Below are positions 1 to 9,037 of a stretch of DNA of 63,238 bases, in pieces. Where the stretch lies: NCBI GenBank assembly GCA_001603595.1, contig LUZK01000038.1, forward strand, positions 1-63,238, in the 5' to 3' direction. The position numbers and the translations under genes were made by a program. Each line of letters begins with the position of its first letter. Within the stretch, counting starts at the first letter, position 1. This DNA comes from Bacteroidales bacterium Bact_19 (GTDB taxonomy: Bacteria > Bacteroidota > Bacteroidia > Bacteroidales > ML635J-15). The notes below the pieces were generated by a model that worked only from the letters and a program-made list of their open reading frames with translations, made no database searches and was not told the DNA's origin.

Positions 1-149
1 TAAAGATGGAGGAATTGTACAAAGACTTCTTGAATAATAATTTTTTATCATATCCAGATTATGTTGCGATAAAGCGTAAGTGGAAATCAAATAACATAAT
101 ATTTAAGGTTGATTTTAGTGAAAATTTAATAAATAACTATACTTATTAA
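1..149 (+). CDS. C-terminal end of an unknown protein (5' truncated by the window edge)
   Basis: An open frame (codons in register with position 3) runs from the left edge to a TAA at 147-149 and encodes about 48 residues, including a basic stretch KRKWKS and an Asn-rich tail. No start can be assigned because the gene begins outside the window; an internal ATG at 6 exists but is probably not the start. The fragment has no recognisable domain. It could be a short spurious frame, but the other two forward frames close quickly here while this one stays open to the edge. Confidence 0.4.
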   Translation, partial: KMEELYKDFLNNNFLSYPDYVAIKRKWKSNNIIFKVDFSENLINNYTY

Positions 150-396
150 CGAAATACCTACATATAAAAATCTGCTTTGTATAGTGTAAAATACTCATTT
201 TGCTGGAATTGAACATTTGAGAAATTCAAATAGGCTGAAAAAATAATATATTTTTCCTTTTATACTAATTAGAATTTTTACACATATATTACCATCCCAT
301 GAGGTATTTTTGACGCATAATACTTTGTTATGAATGAATTTTTGTAAAAACAATCCTCTCTTAAATTTGTTATTTAGAAAAATTAAAAATAAAGTT

Positions 397-2022
397 ATGA
401 ATAATGCCATATTCACATTTGAGAAACCCAAAAATGAAGAAGTAAAAAAATACTTACCCGGCAGTGATGAGTTGAAACTTCTTGAAGCAGAGTTAAAGCG
501 ACAATCTTCTATGGAAATAGAGATACCGATAATAATAGGAGGTCAAGAGATTAGAACAGGCAACATCGGAAAAGTTGTTATGCCTCACGACCATTCTCAT
601 GTTCTAGCTACATATCATCTTGCTGGTGAAAATGAAATTCAAATGGCTATCGAAGCAGCCAAAGAGGCTAAACGTAAATGGGAGAGGATTTCATGGCTTG
701 AAAGAGCTTCGATAATGTTAAAAATTGCTGAACTTATAAGTAAAAAATACAGAAACTTGCTTAATGCTGCTACGATGTTGGGACAGAGTAAAAATATTTA
801 TCAGGCAGAAATAGATGCAGCATGTGAAACAATTGATTTTTTGAGGTTTAATGCATATCTTGCATCGCGAGTTTATTCAGCACAACCTTTTTCTACAGAA
901 ACTCAAATTAATCGTCTGGAATATAGGGCACTTGAGGGATTTGTTTTTGCTGTTTCTCCTTTTAATTTTACATCCATAGCCTCCAATTTAGCTCTTGCTC
1001 CGGCACTTATGGGCAATACTGTTGTATGGAAACCTGCCACAACAGCTCTTTTATCGAATTATTATTTGATGCAGATATACAAGGAAGCAGGGTTACCTGA
1101 TGGGGTTGTAAACTTTATTCCTTCAAAGGGCAGTGATGCCGGAAATGTTGTTCTTGCTCACAGAGATTTCGCAGGACTGCATTTTACAGGTTCAAATTCA
1201 ACCTTTAACATATTGTGGAAAAAAATTGCTCAAAATCTTGAGAATTATAAATCTTATCCGCGTATTGTCGGAGAAACCGGAGGAAAAGATTTTGTTTTTG
1301 TTCATAAATCTGCAAAACCAATTGAAGTTGCAACTTCGATAGTTGCCGGAGCTTTCGAGTATCAAGGACAAAAATGTTCAGCTGCTTCAAGGGCATACAT
1401 ACCGGAATCACTTTGGATCGAAATAAAATCAGAAATTCAAAGAATGTTAAGTGAAATAAAAATCGGATCCCCGGTTGTTTATCAGAATTTTGTAAATGCG
1501 GTTATTGATAAAAATGCTTTCGACAGGATTATGTCCTACATCGAAGAAGCAAAATATTCACCTGATTGTCAGATAATTTCCGGTGGAAATGGAGACGACT
1601 CTAAAGGTTACTTTATTGAGCCTACAATAATTTTGACAAAAAATCCAAATTTCAAAACGATGCAGGAAGAAATATTCGGTCCTGTAATGACAATTTATGT
1701 ATATCCGGATGATAAATACTCCGAAACTCTTGAGCTATGTGATGAAACTTCTCCTTACGGACTTACCGGTTCAATATTCAGCAACGACAAATATGCTACT
1801 GTTGAAGCTTGTGCTAAATTACGTCACGCTGCCGGAAATTTTTATATAAATGATAAACCCACTGGTGCAGTAGTAGGATTACAACCTTTTGGCGGAGCAA
1901 GAGCTTCGGGAACAAATGATAAAGCAGGTGGCCATTTTAATCTAATGCGATGGACAAGCCCCCGTACTCTCAAAGAAACTTTTATTCCTCCTACGGACTA
2001 TAGATATGATTATATGAAATAA
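397..2022 (+). CDS. pruA: L-glutamate gamma-semialdehyde (1-pyrroline-5-carboxylate) dehydrogenase
   Basis: Oxidises glutamate semialdehyde/P5C to glutamate with NAD, the second step of proline (and arginine-derived) catabolism, in the cytosol. The 541-residue product is a full-length aldehyde dehydrogenase: the NAD-binding region carries AVSPFNFTSIA (~185-195) and WKPA, the general-base segment is VGETGGKDF (Glu ~293), and the nucleophile segment is GQKCSAASR (Cys ~327). An upstream in-frame ATG at 334 adds 21 residues of poor, Lys/Asn-rich sequence; I chose the ATG at 397 because family members begin close to MNNAIF...KPKNEEV. It stands alone with no proline dehydrogenase beside it. An IS remnant follows about 70 bp downstream. 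Confidence 0.93.
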   Translation: MNNAIFTFEKPKNEEVKKYLPGSDELKLLEAELKRQSSMEIEIPIIIGGQEIRTGNIGKVVMPHDHSHVLATYHLAGENEIQMAIEAAKEAKRKWERISWLERASIMLKIAELISKKYRNLLNAATMLGQSKNIYQAEIDAACETIDFLRFNAYLASRVYSAQPFSTETQINRLEYRALEGFVFAVSPFNFTSIASNLALAPALMGNTVVWKPATTALLSNYYLMQIYKEAGLPDGVVNFIPSKGSDAGNVVLAHRDFAGLHFTGSNSTFNILWKKIAQNLENYKSYPRIVGETGGKDFVFVHKSAKPIEVATSIVAGAFEYQGQKCSAASRAYIPESLWIEIKSEIQRMLSEIKIGSPVVYQNFVNAVIDKNAFDRIMSYIEEAKYSPDCQIISGGNGDDSKGYFIEPTIILTKNPNFKTMQEEIFGPVMTIYVYPDDKYSETLELCDETSPYGLTGSIFSNDKYATVEACAKLRHAAGNFYINDKPTGAVVGLQPFGGARASGTNDKAGGHFNLMRWTSPRTLKETFIPPTDYRYDYMK

Positions 2023-2090
2023 CTTCTTTTAATATAAAGAATCAGTACTGACCGAGTAAATTTTTAATAAAAAGTAGGGCTACTACCATA

Positions 2091-3415
2091 AGGGTTCACC
2101 CTAATTTGGTAAATTTGTTTTGCAAAAAATAAAAAACGACATGAGCAAAAATATAAATAAAAATTTATTCGGTCAGCCGATTTTTAAACAATTGATAAAA
2201 TTACTGCCAAGAGATCAATTTGATGTTTTGGTAAAACAATGTAAAACCGACCGTTATTATAAGTCATTTTATTCATGGGATCAATTAGTTGTTATGCTCT
2301 TCGGAATTTTTTCCCGCTGCGACTCTATGGGCGAAGTATGTGATGGGATGCGTGCTTTATTAGTAAAACTTAATTATCTTGGCATGGATAGTTCTCCGTC
2401 AAAAAGTACGGTTGGAGATGCATTGCGAGATCGAGACAATTAACTATTTATGCTGTATTATTTCGCATTGATATAATATTTTAAGCCACTTTTGTCGGTC
2501 AGCCGAAAAGAAAAGATAAACTTTGAGAAGTTTTATGCTTTTGATTCAACTACGATAGCTTTGTTTTCAGATGTAATAAAAGGTGTTGGGCGTAATCCGA
2601 AAGGCGAAGGAAGAAAAAAGGAGGACTGAAAGTACACATGCAAACCGACATCCATGGAGATACGGCAGTTTTTGCCAAAATTAGCGAGGCAAAAATGCAC
2701 GACAAGAAATTTTTACAGCATTTGAACCCCTCAAAAGGCAGTATGTTGGTTTTCGACAAAGCCTACAACTATTATAAACAATTTGCTGAATGGACAGAAG
2801 AAGGTGTATATTTTGTGTGGCGATTGAAAGAAAATTCAAAAGCAGAAGTTCAGGATGTTATTCTATATAAAGTTCTTAAAAAAGATAAAAATGGCGTATA
2901 TAGGATTAAACATATACACCTGAAATACAAAGAAGACAAGCGGGAAAAGACACTTCGCTTGCGCTTGGTTTTTTATCGTGATGAACAGGGTCGAAAATAC
3001 AAATTTATAATCAACAACTGGGATATAACAGCGGAAGAAGTTGCCTTGATTTACAAATATCGATGGACTATAGAAACAACTTTTAAGAAATTAAAAAAGA
3101 ATTTTTAGTTACGTTTTTTCTATTCTGATACAGAGAATGGAATAAAAACTAAAATTTGGTGTACACTAATAGCTCATTTGCTGCTTAATGTAATCAAGGC
3201 TCTAACAAAGAGTACAAAAGCATTTTCGGCAATAGCAGCTTTAATAAGGATACATCTGATTAGTCATCTAGACTTATCTTGGGTAATAACAAATGGTCGA
3301 CGAGCATATTCTAAGCGCAGGACAAGCAAAAACAAGAGTCCATCCGAAGTCCAGCTGTCCATGTTTTGACAAAGGGTAGGTTTTTAAAAACTACAAAACA
3401 ATTACCATAAACCCT
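2091..3415 (+). mobile_element. Degenerate IS4-type insertion sequence (DUF4372 transposase group)
   Basis: A transposase reading frame of about 1.2 kb (2141-3369) is flanked by imperfect inverted ends. AGGGTT at 2091-2096 faces AACCCT at 3410-3415, and each is followed inward by a related TGGTAA...TTGTTTTG block, although the left end carries extra bases. No clear target duplication was found, so the boundaries are tentative. Element size (~1.3 kb) suits an IS4-family element. At least three lesions disable the transposase, so this copy cannot move by itself. Confidence 0.6.
2141..3369 (+). pseudogene. Broken IS4-family transposase
   Basis: The N-terminal piece (2141-2443, MSKNINKNLFGQPIFKQLI...) matches the DUF4372 domain of Bacteroidetes IS4 transposases. 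The catalytic parts follow in separate frames: FYAFDSTTIALFSD (first Asp, ~2530-2570), VFDKAYNYY (second Asp, ~2755-2775) and YKYRWTIETTFKKLKK (Glu, ~3055-3095). Three lesions are visible: a scrambled or shifted segment at ~2440-2500 after ALRDRDN; a one-base loss near 2620-2630, where restoring a base gives GRKKGGLKVHM in place of GRKKED-stop; and an in-frame TAG at 3106-3108, one transition away from CAG. The frame is otherwise open through to 3369. The decay pattern indicates an old, inactive insertion. Confidence 0.85.
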
Positions 3416-3497
3416 TGAATATCTGATAGTTACAAAACCAAATTTTTAAATTTTAATTTTTGTCGTTTGATACTGAAAAAAAATTTATTTATATAAA

Positions 3498-3520
3498 AAG
3501 AGACTCAAAACGAGCCTCTT
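3498..3520 (-). terminator. Probable terminator of the glnS-coaD operon
   Basis: An inverted repeat AAGAG-A-CTC / GAG-C-CTCTT with a 5-base loop and one mismatch lies about 90 bp past the coaD stop. Read on the minus strand it is followed by a T-rich run (positions 3497 down to ~3480), as expected for intrinsic termination of leftward transcription. Confidence 0.55.
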
Positions 3521-3612
3521 AATTTGAAATAATTGTTACCCCAAAAATTTTTATCATCAGCAAGTTTATAAACTCAATTTTTGCAAAATTGGTTGCATAG
3601 AATTAATAATTT

Positions 3613-4089
3613 TTAAATCAAGTCTTTTTTGGTAATTCCTGTGGGTAAAAATTTTTCAACAGGACCATTGTTTTTTAGAACATCGCGAACAATACCCGAC
3701 GAGATAAAAGTATGTTCGGGTAATGTCAAAAGAAATACTGTTTCGATATTTGAGTTTAAGAGTTTATTAGTTTGTCCAATAGCTCTTTCAAATTCAAAAT
3801 CTGCTGAAGTTCTTAGTCCTCTGAGAATATAATTGCAGCCTTTTTCTAAACAAAAATCCACTGTTAGTCCTTTGTATGTACAGATTTCGATTTTTGTTTC
3901 GTCTTTGAAAACTTTTGAAATTAAATCTAACCGTTTAGCAACATTCAACAAATTTGTTTTGGAGTTATTTTCTCCAATTCCGATTATAATTTTGTCGAAC
4001 AGAGGCAATGCCCGCCTAACGATTGACTCATGTCCAACTGTAAAAGGGTCGAATGAACCCGGAAAAAGTGCAATTCTATTCTGTTTCAT
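3613..4089 (-). CDS. coaD: Phosphopantetheine adenylyltransferase
   Basis: Transfers AMP from ATP to 4'-phosphopantetheine, the penultimate step of coenzyme A synthesis. The 158-residue length is normal. The nucleotidyltransferase motif is at the N terminus ([10 protein letters not shown], residues ~11-20, the T-x-G-H type active site), with the family segment [16 protein letters not shown] in mid-protein and the second nucleotide-binding motif FISSGIVRD near the C terminus. The start overlaps the end of glnS by 14 bp, so the two are probably translated from one message. Another CoA gene, coaBC, lies 24 kb away on the other strand. Confidence 0.95.
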   Translation of the reverse strand: MKQNRIALFPGSFDPFTVGHESIVRRALPLFDKIIIGIGENNSKTNLLNVAKRLDLISKVFKDETKIEICTYKGLTVDFCLEKGCNYILRGLRTSADFEFERAIGQTNKLLNSNIETVFLLTLPEHTFISSGIVRDVLKNNGPVEKFLPTGITKKDLI

Positions 4090-5761
4090 TAGAAATAATT
4101 TTTGCCCATGAATCTTTTAGTGTTACTGTACGGTTAAAGACTAATTTTTCGGTTGTAGAGTCTTTATCTACACAGAAATATCCTTTTCTTTCGAATTGAA
4201 ATGTATTGCCCGGTTTTGCAGATACTAAAGTTTTTTCCAATTTTGCATTTACAATCACCAGCGATTCAGGATTCAAATAATCCGTATAGTTTTCATCTTC
4301 GGCGAGGTCATCCAAGTTCTCTTTAGTAAAAAGTCGGTCGTAAAGTCTAAGTTCAGATTCTATACAATCGTTTGCATTTACCCAGTGTATTGTGCCTTTA
4401 ACCTTTCGCCCGTCGGGAGATTGTCCACCTTTTGAGAGAGGATCGTAAGTACAACGTAACTCGACAATTTCTCCCTTTTCGTCTTTTATGACTTCTTCGC
4501 ATTTTATAAAATAAGCCCATCTAAGACGAACTTCGCCACCTGGTTGCAGTCTGAAGTATTTTTTAGGAGGATTTTCCATAAAGTCGTCTTTCTCGATGTA
4601 GATTTCGCGGCTGAAGCTTACCTTTCTGGTTCCGGCAGATGGATCTTCAGGATTATTGATTGCTTCGAGATATTCTGTTTGTCCTTCGGGGTAATTTGTT
4701 ATTACAACCTTTAGGGGATTTAAAACAGCCATAACTCTGTTGGCTTTTTTGTTTAAGTCTTCGCGGATAAAATATTCGAGCAGACCTACGTCAATAAGAT
4801 TGTCGCGTTTTGCAACACCAATTCTTTCAGCAAAATTTCTAATGGATTCGGGAGTATAACCTCTGCGCCGAAGTCCGCTGATGGTAGGCATTCGCGGGTC
4901 GTCCCAGCCACTTACAATTTTATTTGTAACGAGTTCCAGAAGTTTTCTTTTACTCATTACTGTATAAGAAACATTTAATCTCGCAAATTCTATCTGACGC
5001 GGTCTTTTCCCGGTTTTATCAATTTGATCCAAAAACCAATCATATAATGGACGATGTACTTCAAATTCCAAAGTGCAAATGGAATGTGTAATTCCTTCAA
5101 TATAGTCGCTTTGTCCGTGTGCATAGTCATACATTGGATAAATACACCATTTATCTCCCGTGCGATCATGAGGTTTCTTAATGATTCGGTACATTATTGG
5201 ATCTCTCATGTGCATGTTGGGAGAATTCATATCAATTTTTGCTCTAAGTACCATCGAACCTTCCGGATGAAGCCCCATACGCATTTCTTCAAATAACTTC
5301 AGATTTTCTTCAGGACTGGTATATCTGTAAGGACTTTCTATTCCGAGTTCGGTAGGGGTTGTACGCTGACGACTGATTTCTTCAGGACTTTGCTTATCTA
5401 CATAAGCTTTACCTTCTTTAATAAGCATTACTGCCCACTCGTAAAGCTGATCAAAATAATCGGAAGCATAACATAATCTATCCCATTCAAATCCCAACCA
5501 ACGAACATCTTCCATAATGGAATTTACATATTCTACGTCTTCTTTGCTGGGATTTGTATCATCAAAACGCAAATTGCATTTTCCTTTGTATTTTTCTTTT
5601 ATCCCGAAATTCAAACAAATTGACTTGGCATGTCCGATATGTAAATAACCATTAGGCTCTGGCGGGAAACGAGTGTATATTTTTGACCATTTACCGGTTT
5701 TTAAATCTTCTTCGATAATTTCTTCAATAAAATTTAATGACTCATTTCTTTTTTCTTCCAT
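4076..5761 (-). CDS. glnS: Glutaminyl-tRNA synthetase
   Basis: Charges tRNA-Gln with glutamine in the cytosol. The 561-residue class I synthetase shows the HIGH motif in [17 protein letters not shown] (~31-46) and the KMSKS-equivalent VMSKRKL in the middle. The C-terminal half is the anticodon-binding beta-barrel region ([24 protein letters not shown]). The glutamine-type family is supported by [13 protein letters not shown] and by the short gap to the catalytic region. It is the first gene of a two-gene operon with coaD. A TATTTTTG -7 box lies 17 bp before the start codon. Confidence 0.96.
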   Translation of the reverse strand: MEEKRNESLNFIEEIIEEDLKTGKWSKIYTRFPPEPNGYLHIGHAKSICLNFGIKEKYKGKCNLRFDDTNPSKEDVEYVNSIMEDVRWLGFEWDRLCYASDYFDQLYEWAVMLIKEGKAYVDKQSPEEISRQRTTPTELGIESPYRYTSPEENLKLFEEMRMGLHPEGSMVLRAKIDMNSPNMHMRDPIMYRIIKKPHDRTGDKWCIYPMYDYAHGQSDYIEGITHSICTLEFEVHRPLYDWFLDQIDKTGKRPRQIEFARLNVSYTVMSKRKLLELVTNKIVSGWDDPRMPTISGLRRRGYTPESIRNFAERIGVAKRDNLIDVGLLEYFIREDLNKKANRVMAVLNPLKVVITNYPEGQTEYLEAINNPEDPSAGTRKVSFSREIYIEKDDFMENPPKKYFRLQPGGEVRLRWAYFIKCEEVIKDEKGEIVELRCTYDPLSKGGQSPDGRKVKGTIHWVNANDCIESELRLYDRLFTKENLDDLAEDENYTDYLNPESLVIVNAKLEKTLVSAKPGNTFQFERKGYFCVDKDSTTEKLVFNRTVTLKDSWAKIISNETE

Positions 5762-5777
5762 AATCCAAAATTTTTTG

Positions 5778-5785
5778 CAAAAATA
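5778..5785 (-). promoter_or_regulatory. Predicted -7 box for glnS
   Basis: On the minus strand the bases read TATTTTTG, matching the Bacteroidetes sigma-factor -7 consensus TAnnTTTG, 16-24 bp upstream of the glnS ATG. No clear TTG -33 element was identified. Confidence 0.45.
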
Positions 5786-5841
5786 ATCTAAAATTTTTTT
5801 TGATGGTGAATAATTAAAAACTATTAAACTTTATTTACTAT

Positions 5842-6711
5842 CTATTCGTTTTTTAAAATTTTTATAGCCTCTTGAATTTTATATTTTTCGTTTTCAGACA
5901 ATTCAGGATATCTAAGATTCAAAGAATTTAGCTTATTTATTATAATCTCGCTGACGAGTAATCTTGAAAAATATTTTTTGTCAGCCGGAATTACATACCA
6001 TGAAGCATGTTCACTGGAGGTATTTTTCAACATAAGTTCGTATGCTTCCATGTATTTTTCCCAATATTTTCTTTCTTCAATATCGCTTGCCGAAAATTTC
6101 CAATTTTTTTCGCTGTTTTCAAGTCTTTCCAGAAATCTTTTTTTCTGTTCTTCTTTAGATATATATAAAAAGAATTTTAAAACATGTATCCCGTTTTCAA
6201 CAAGGTATTTTTCGAAGTTAACCATCTGTTGGTATCTTTCATTCCAGAACTTTTCAGTATTTATGTGTTCGACCGGAAGATTCTGATATTTTAATAATTC
6301 GGGATGAACCCTGCACACAAGTACTTCTTCGTAATATGATCTGTTGAAAATTGCAATATTACCTCTTTCAGGCAAATATTTTGTACATCTCCACATATAA
6401 TCGTGGTCGAGCTCTTCGCTTGATGGCTTTTTAAAACTGCGTACCTGACATCCCTGTGGATTTACGTTATTCATCACATGTTTGATGATTCCGTCCTTTC
6501 CTGCTGCATCCATAGCCTGCAAGATTATTAACAAGCCATGACGATTGTCGGCATAAAGTTTCTCCTGCAGATCGGCTAATATCAAATTATTTTTTTCGAG
6601 TTTTTCTTCTGCTTCTTTTTTGCTTTTGAATTTTCCGGGTTCTTCAGTTGAAAAGTCCGATAGACTTTGATTGGCGTGAAAGATAAAATTACTAATTTCA
6701 ATTGGTTTCAT
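5842..6711 (-). CDS. PPK2-family polyphosphate kinase / nucleotide phosphotransferase
   Basis: Uses inorganic polyphosphate to phosphorylate nucleoside mono- or diphosphates (or the reverse). The 289-residue single-domain protein has the Walker A-like loop MDAAGKDG (~66-73), the segment VRSFKKPSSEELDHDYMWR that follows it in PPK2, and the lid-side motif GNIAIFNRSYYEEVLVCRVHPE. Subclass (AMP- versus ADP-preferring) cannot be decided by eye. Its start overlaps the end of the upstream radical SAM gene by 14 bp, making it the last gene of the ispE-lipoprotein-rSAM-PPK2 run. No ppk1 or ppx is nearby. Confidence 0.9.
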   Translation of the reverse strand: MKPIEISNFIFHANQSLSDFSTEEPGKFKSKKEAEEKLEKNNLILADLQEKLYADNRHGLLIILQAMDAAGKDGIIKHVMNNVNPQGCQVRSFKKPSSEELDHDYMWRCTKYLPERGNIAIFNRSYYEEVLVCRVHPELLKYQNLPVEHINTEKFWNERYQQMVNFEKYLVENGIHVLKFFLYISKEEQKKRFLERLENSEKNWKFSASDIEERKYWEKYMEAYELMLKNTSSEHASWYVIPADKKYFSRLLVSEIIINKLNSLNLRYPELSENEKYKIQEAIKILKNE

Positions 6712-7780
6712 TGTACTTCATTTTATAATTTAAACAACATAAAATTTCTGAATTTTCTTCAACTCGTAAGTGCATTGCACCCCCTAAACAATATTTATAT
6801 TCATTACAATTTTTGCAAATTCCGTTTTTCATCCATTGCCTATTTCTGAAGGATTTGAATTCGTTTTCCCAAATTTTTGTGAATTCTCTTTGGTAAATAT
6901 TTCCTTGTATAAAATTTCTGCTTATGTTTGGGCATGCTGAAACCGAACCGTCTGCAAGGACAGAGCCAATATTTATTCCCGCTCTGCAATAGAATAATCC
7001 ATCCCTGATTTTATTTTCATATTCACCTGTATATGCTTCGCAACTGAAATTTATTTTTATTATGTCATCATTTCGATGTGATTTTATAAATTCAAAAAGA
7101 TATTTTATTTCTTCTCCCGATAATGATAAATCTTCGAATAGTTTAGCTCTTCCTATCGGAGCTATTGTGAATAATCTCCATGCCTTTACATTATGATATA
7201 GTAGAAGTTGACGTATTTCTTCAAGCTGATTGATATTTCTTTTATTAACACAAGTAACAACATCATAAACCAAATTGGGGGCTTTACTAATAATTTTTAA
7301 TGAGTTAACTGCTCGTGTGTAAGATTTTTTATTTTCTCTAATCCAGTTGTGATTTTCTTCCAAACCGTCCAAGCTAAGTGTTACAGCCCCTAGTCCGGCA
7401 TTTAAAAGATTTTGAAACCTTTCCTCTGTAAGAGTAAAACCGTTTGTTACCATTCCCCATGGGAAACCTTGGTTGCGTATTTGGCGTCCACACTCTTCTA
7501 AGTCTTTTCTAAGAGTAGGTTCTCCTCCTGTTAGAACTACCATAACTTCAGAAGATTTGAATTTTGTTTTTATGTTTTTTAAAACCGAAACAAAATCGTC
7601 TATAGGCATGTCACTTATGTTGCTTTCTTTTCTACAATCGCTTCCACAATGTAAGCAATTCAGATTGCAACGCAGCGTACATTCCCAAAAAAGATAGCTT
7701 AAAGAATGGACCTTTGCTTGAGACTTTTTATACCCGGCAAATAAATTTCGAATGATTCTTTCCTTTATCGAAAGCGACAT
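6698..7780 (-). CDS. Radical SAM/SPASM enzyme of the rSAM/lipoprotein pair
   Basis: A 360-residue radical S-adenosylmethionine enzyme. The cluster motif CNLNCLHC (C38-x3-C42-x2-C45) is followed by a GGEPT SAM-binding motif (~85). A C-terminal Cys-rich SPASM-like region (CKNCNEYKYC...CCLNY) probably binds auxiliary iron-sulfur clusters. The N-terminal layout and the partner match the Bacteroidetes rSAM/lipoprotein system I know as TIGR04133/TIGR04134; this assignment is from memory. The upstream lipoprotein gene shares one base with it (TGATG), so they are translationally coupled. The likely substrate is the partner lipoprotein, but neither modification nor product is known to me. Confidence 0.85.
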   Translation of the reverse strand: MSLSIKERIIRNLFAGYKKSQAKVHSLSYLFWECTLRCNLNCLHCGSDCRKESNISDMPIDDFVSVLKNIKTKFKSSEVMVVLTGGEPTLRKDLEECGRQIRNQGFPWGMVTNGFTLTEERFQNLLNAGLGAVTLSLDGLEENHNWIRENKKSYTRAVNSLKIISKAPNLVYDVVTCVNKRNINQLEEIRQLLLYHNVKAWRLFTIAPIGRAKLFEDLSLSGEEIKYLFEFIKSHRNDDIIKINFSCEAYTGEYENKIRDGLFYCRAGINIGSVLADGSVSACPNISRNFIQGNIYQREFTKIWENEFKSFRNRQWMKNGICKNCNEYKYCLGGAMHLRVEENSEILCCLNYKMKYNETN

Positions 7781-8163
7781 CAGGAGATTTTGTTAATCTT
7801 AAAAACAAGATTATTCTCGCCGGTAATAACAATCGTTGTGTCTTTATCTTCATAAAGCCCATTTAATTTTCCATCAACGTCTATAATTTTAAAATCTAAA
7901 GTTCCCCCGGTTGTTTTTATCAATGTAGTAAAATCCCCGTTGGAATCAGAAAGAAGGGTCATTTCTTGAGAATCTGATTTAACCTTCATCTGAATCCCTT
8001 CTATGCCTGTACCAGATTCGTTATCGGTGATTTTTCCGCTAACCTCCGTATAGTTTTGAGGAGTTCCATAACAAGCTTGAAAAATCATTAAAAAACTTGC
8101 AGCTCCAAATATGCCGAGTAGTCTCTGTATTAAATTTGATTTGAATTTTGCAATTATTTTCAT
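7780..8163 (-). CDS. Radical SAM-associated putative lipoprotein
   Basis: A 127-residue exported lipoprotein. The signal peptide (MKIIAKFKSN...LMIFQAC) ends at a Cys (~31) followed by YGTP, the CYGxP start characteristic of lipoproteins paired with TIGR04133-type radical SAM enzymes. The mature part resembles a carboxypeptidase-regulatory/Ig-like beta-sandwich (VSGKITDNESGTGIEGIQM, LSDSNGDF). I chose the ATG at 8163 over the one at 8208: the longer form would put 15 residues before the signal peptide and overlap ispE by 35 bp. It follows ispE by 10 bp and overlaps the radical SAM gene by one base. It is probably the substrate or the carrier of the modified product. Confidence 0.82.
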   Translation of the reverse strand: MKIIAKFKSNLIQRLLGIFGAASFLMIFQACYGTPQNYTEVSGKITDNESGTGIEGIQMKVKSDSQEMTLLSDSNGDFTTLIKTTGGTLDFKIIDVDGKLNGLYEDKDTTIVITGENNLVFKINKIS

Positions 8164-8173
8164 GGTTAAAATT

Positions 8174-8983
8174 TTATTGCAATTTAATAATTTTATAATC
8201 ACATTCAACTTTAAATTTCAAATTTTTGGGTTCATAATCGAAAATTCCGTAAATAGCCGAACCGCTTCCGGACATTAAAGCAAAGATTGAACCATTAAGA
8301 TAAAGATCTTCTTTTAGTTTTTTTAAGTCTGAATATTTTGTAAATACAGTATTTTCAAAATCATTAACTAAATAATCTTTCCAATAATGAATTTCTGTTT
8401 TGAGGATTTCAGGTATATTTTTAATAGGCTTTTGAGGTAAGCAATTGTTATATGCTTCGGAAGTTTTTACTGAAAATTTTGGCAAACATAGCAACAAGTA
8501 ATAATTTTTTAAAGAAATTTCTATGTTACTGAATTTATCTCCCTTTTCGATGGCAAATACAGGCTTGTTTTTTATGAAAAATGCACAATCTGCTCCCAAT
8601 AAAGAAGCAATGCTGATTTGTTCGTCTTCCGTAAGATTTAATGCAAATAGCTCATTTAAACTTTTTATTGTAAATGCCGCATTTGATGAGCCTGCTCCCA
8701 GACCGGTGCCATAAGGAACATTTTTATGCAAAATTATTTTTACCGGACCAATACCATATTTTTTGTCAACTAACTGCCAAGCTTTGTAACAAAGATTCTG
8801 CTCAATGTTGCAGTCTATTTTGATGCCGGTGTTTATAAATTTGAATTTGTCGGATTTTATTATCTCAAGAATATCGTTGAATTGAACCGGATAAAAAACT
8901 GTTTCGATGTTGTGATAACCATCAGGTCGTTTTTCAATAATGTTCAGACCCAAATTTATTTTTACATTTGGAAAACTTATCAT
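8174..8983 (-). CDS. ispE: 4-diphosphocytidyl-2-C-methyl-D-erythritol kinase
   Basis: Phosphorylates CDP-methylerythritol in the non-mevalonate isoprenoid pathway. The 269-residue GHMP kinase has the substrate segment VKINLGLNIIEKRPDGYHNIETVFYPV at the N terminus, the glycine-rich ATP loop YGTGLGAGSSNAA (~88-100) and the C-terminal motif LMSGSGSAIYGIF. It heads the run ispE-lipoprotein-rSAM-PPK2 with gaps or overlaps of 14 bp or less. The functional link to the downstream genes is not obvious and may be only co-expression. Confidence 0.93.
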   Translation of the reverse strand: MISFPNVKINLGLNIIEKRPDGYHNIETVFYPVQFNDILEIIKSDKFKFINTGIKIDCNIEQNLCYKAWQLVDKKYGIGPVKIILHKNVPYGTGLGAGSSNAAFTIKSLNELFALNLTEDEQISIASLLGADCAFFIKNKPVFAIEKGDKFSNIEISLKNYYLLLCLPKFSVKTSEAYNNCLPQKPIKNIPEILKTEIHYWKDYLVNDFENTVFTKYSDLKKLKEDLYLNGSIFALMSGSGSAIYGIFDYEPKNLKFKVECDYKIIKLQ

Positions 8984-9037
8984 AAATTTTTTTGCTAAGG
9001 TATAAAAATCTGTGATAAAAAAATTCCGAATTATGAA

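Noticed and set aside
334-396. Longer start for P5C dehydrogenase
   Set aside because: The 21 extra residues are Lys/Asn/Leu-rich and unlike the family N terminus; the ATG at 397 fits better.
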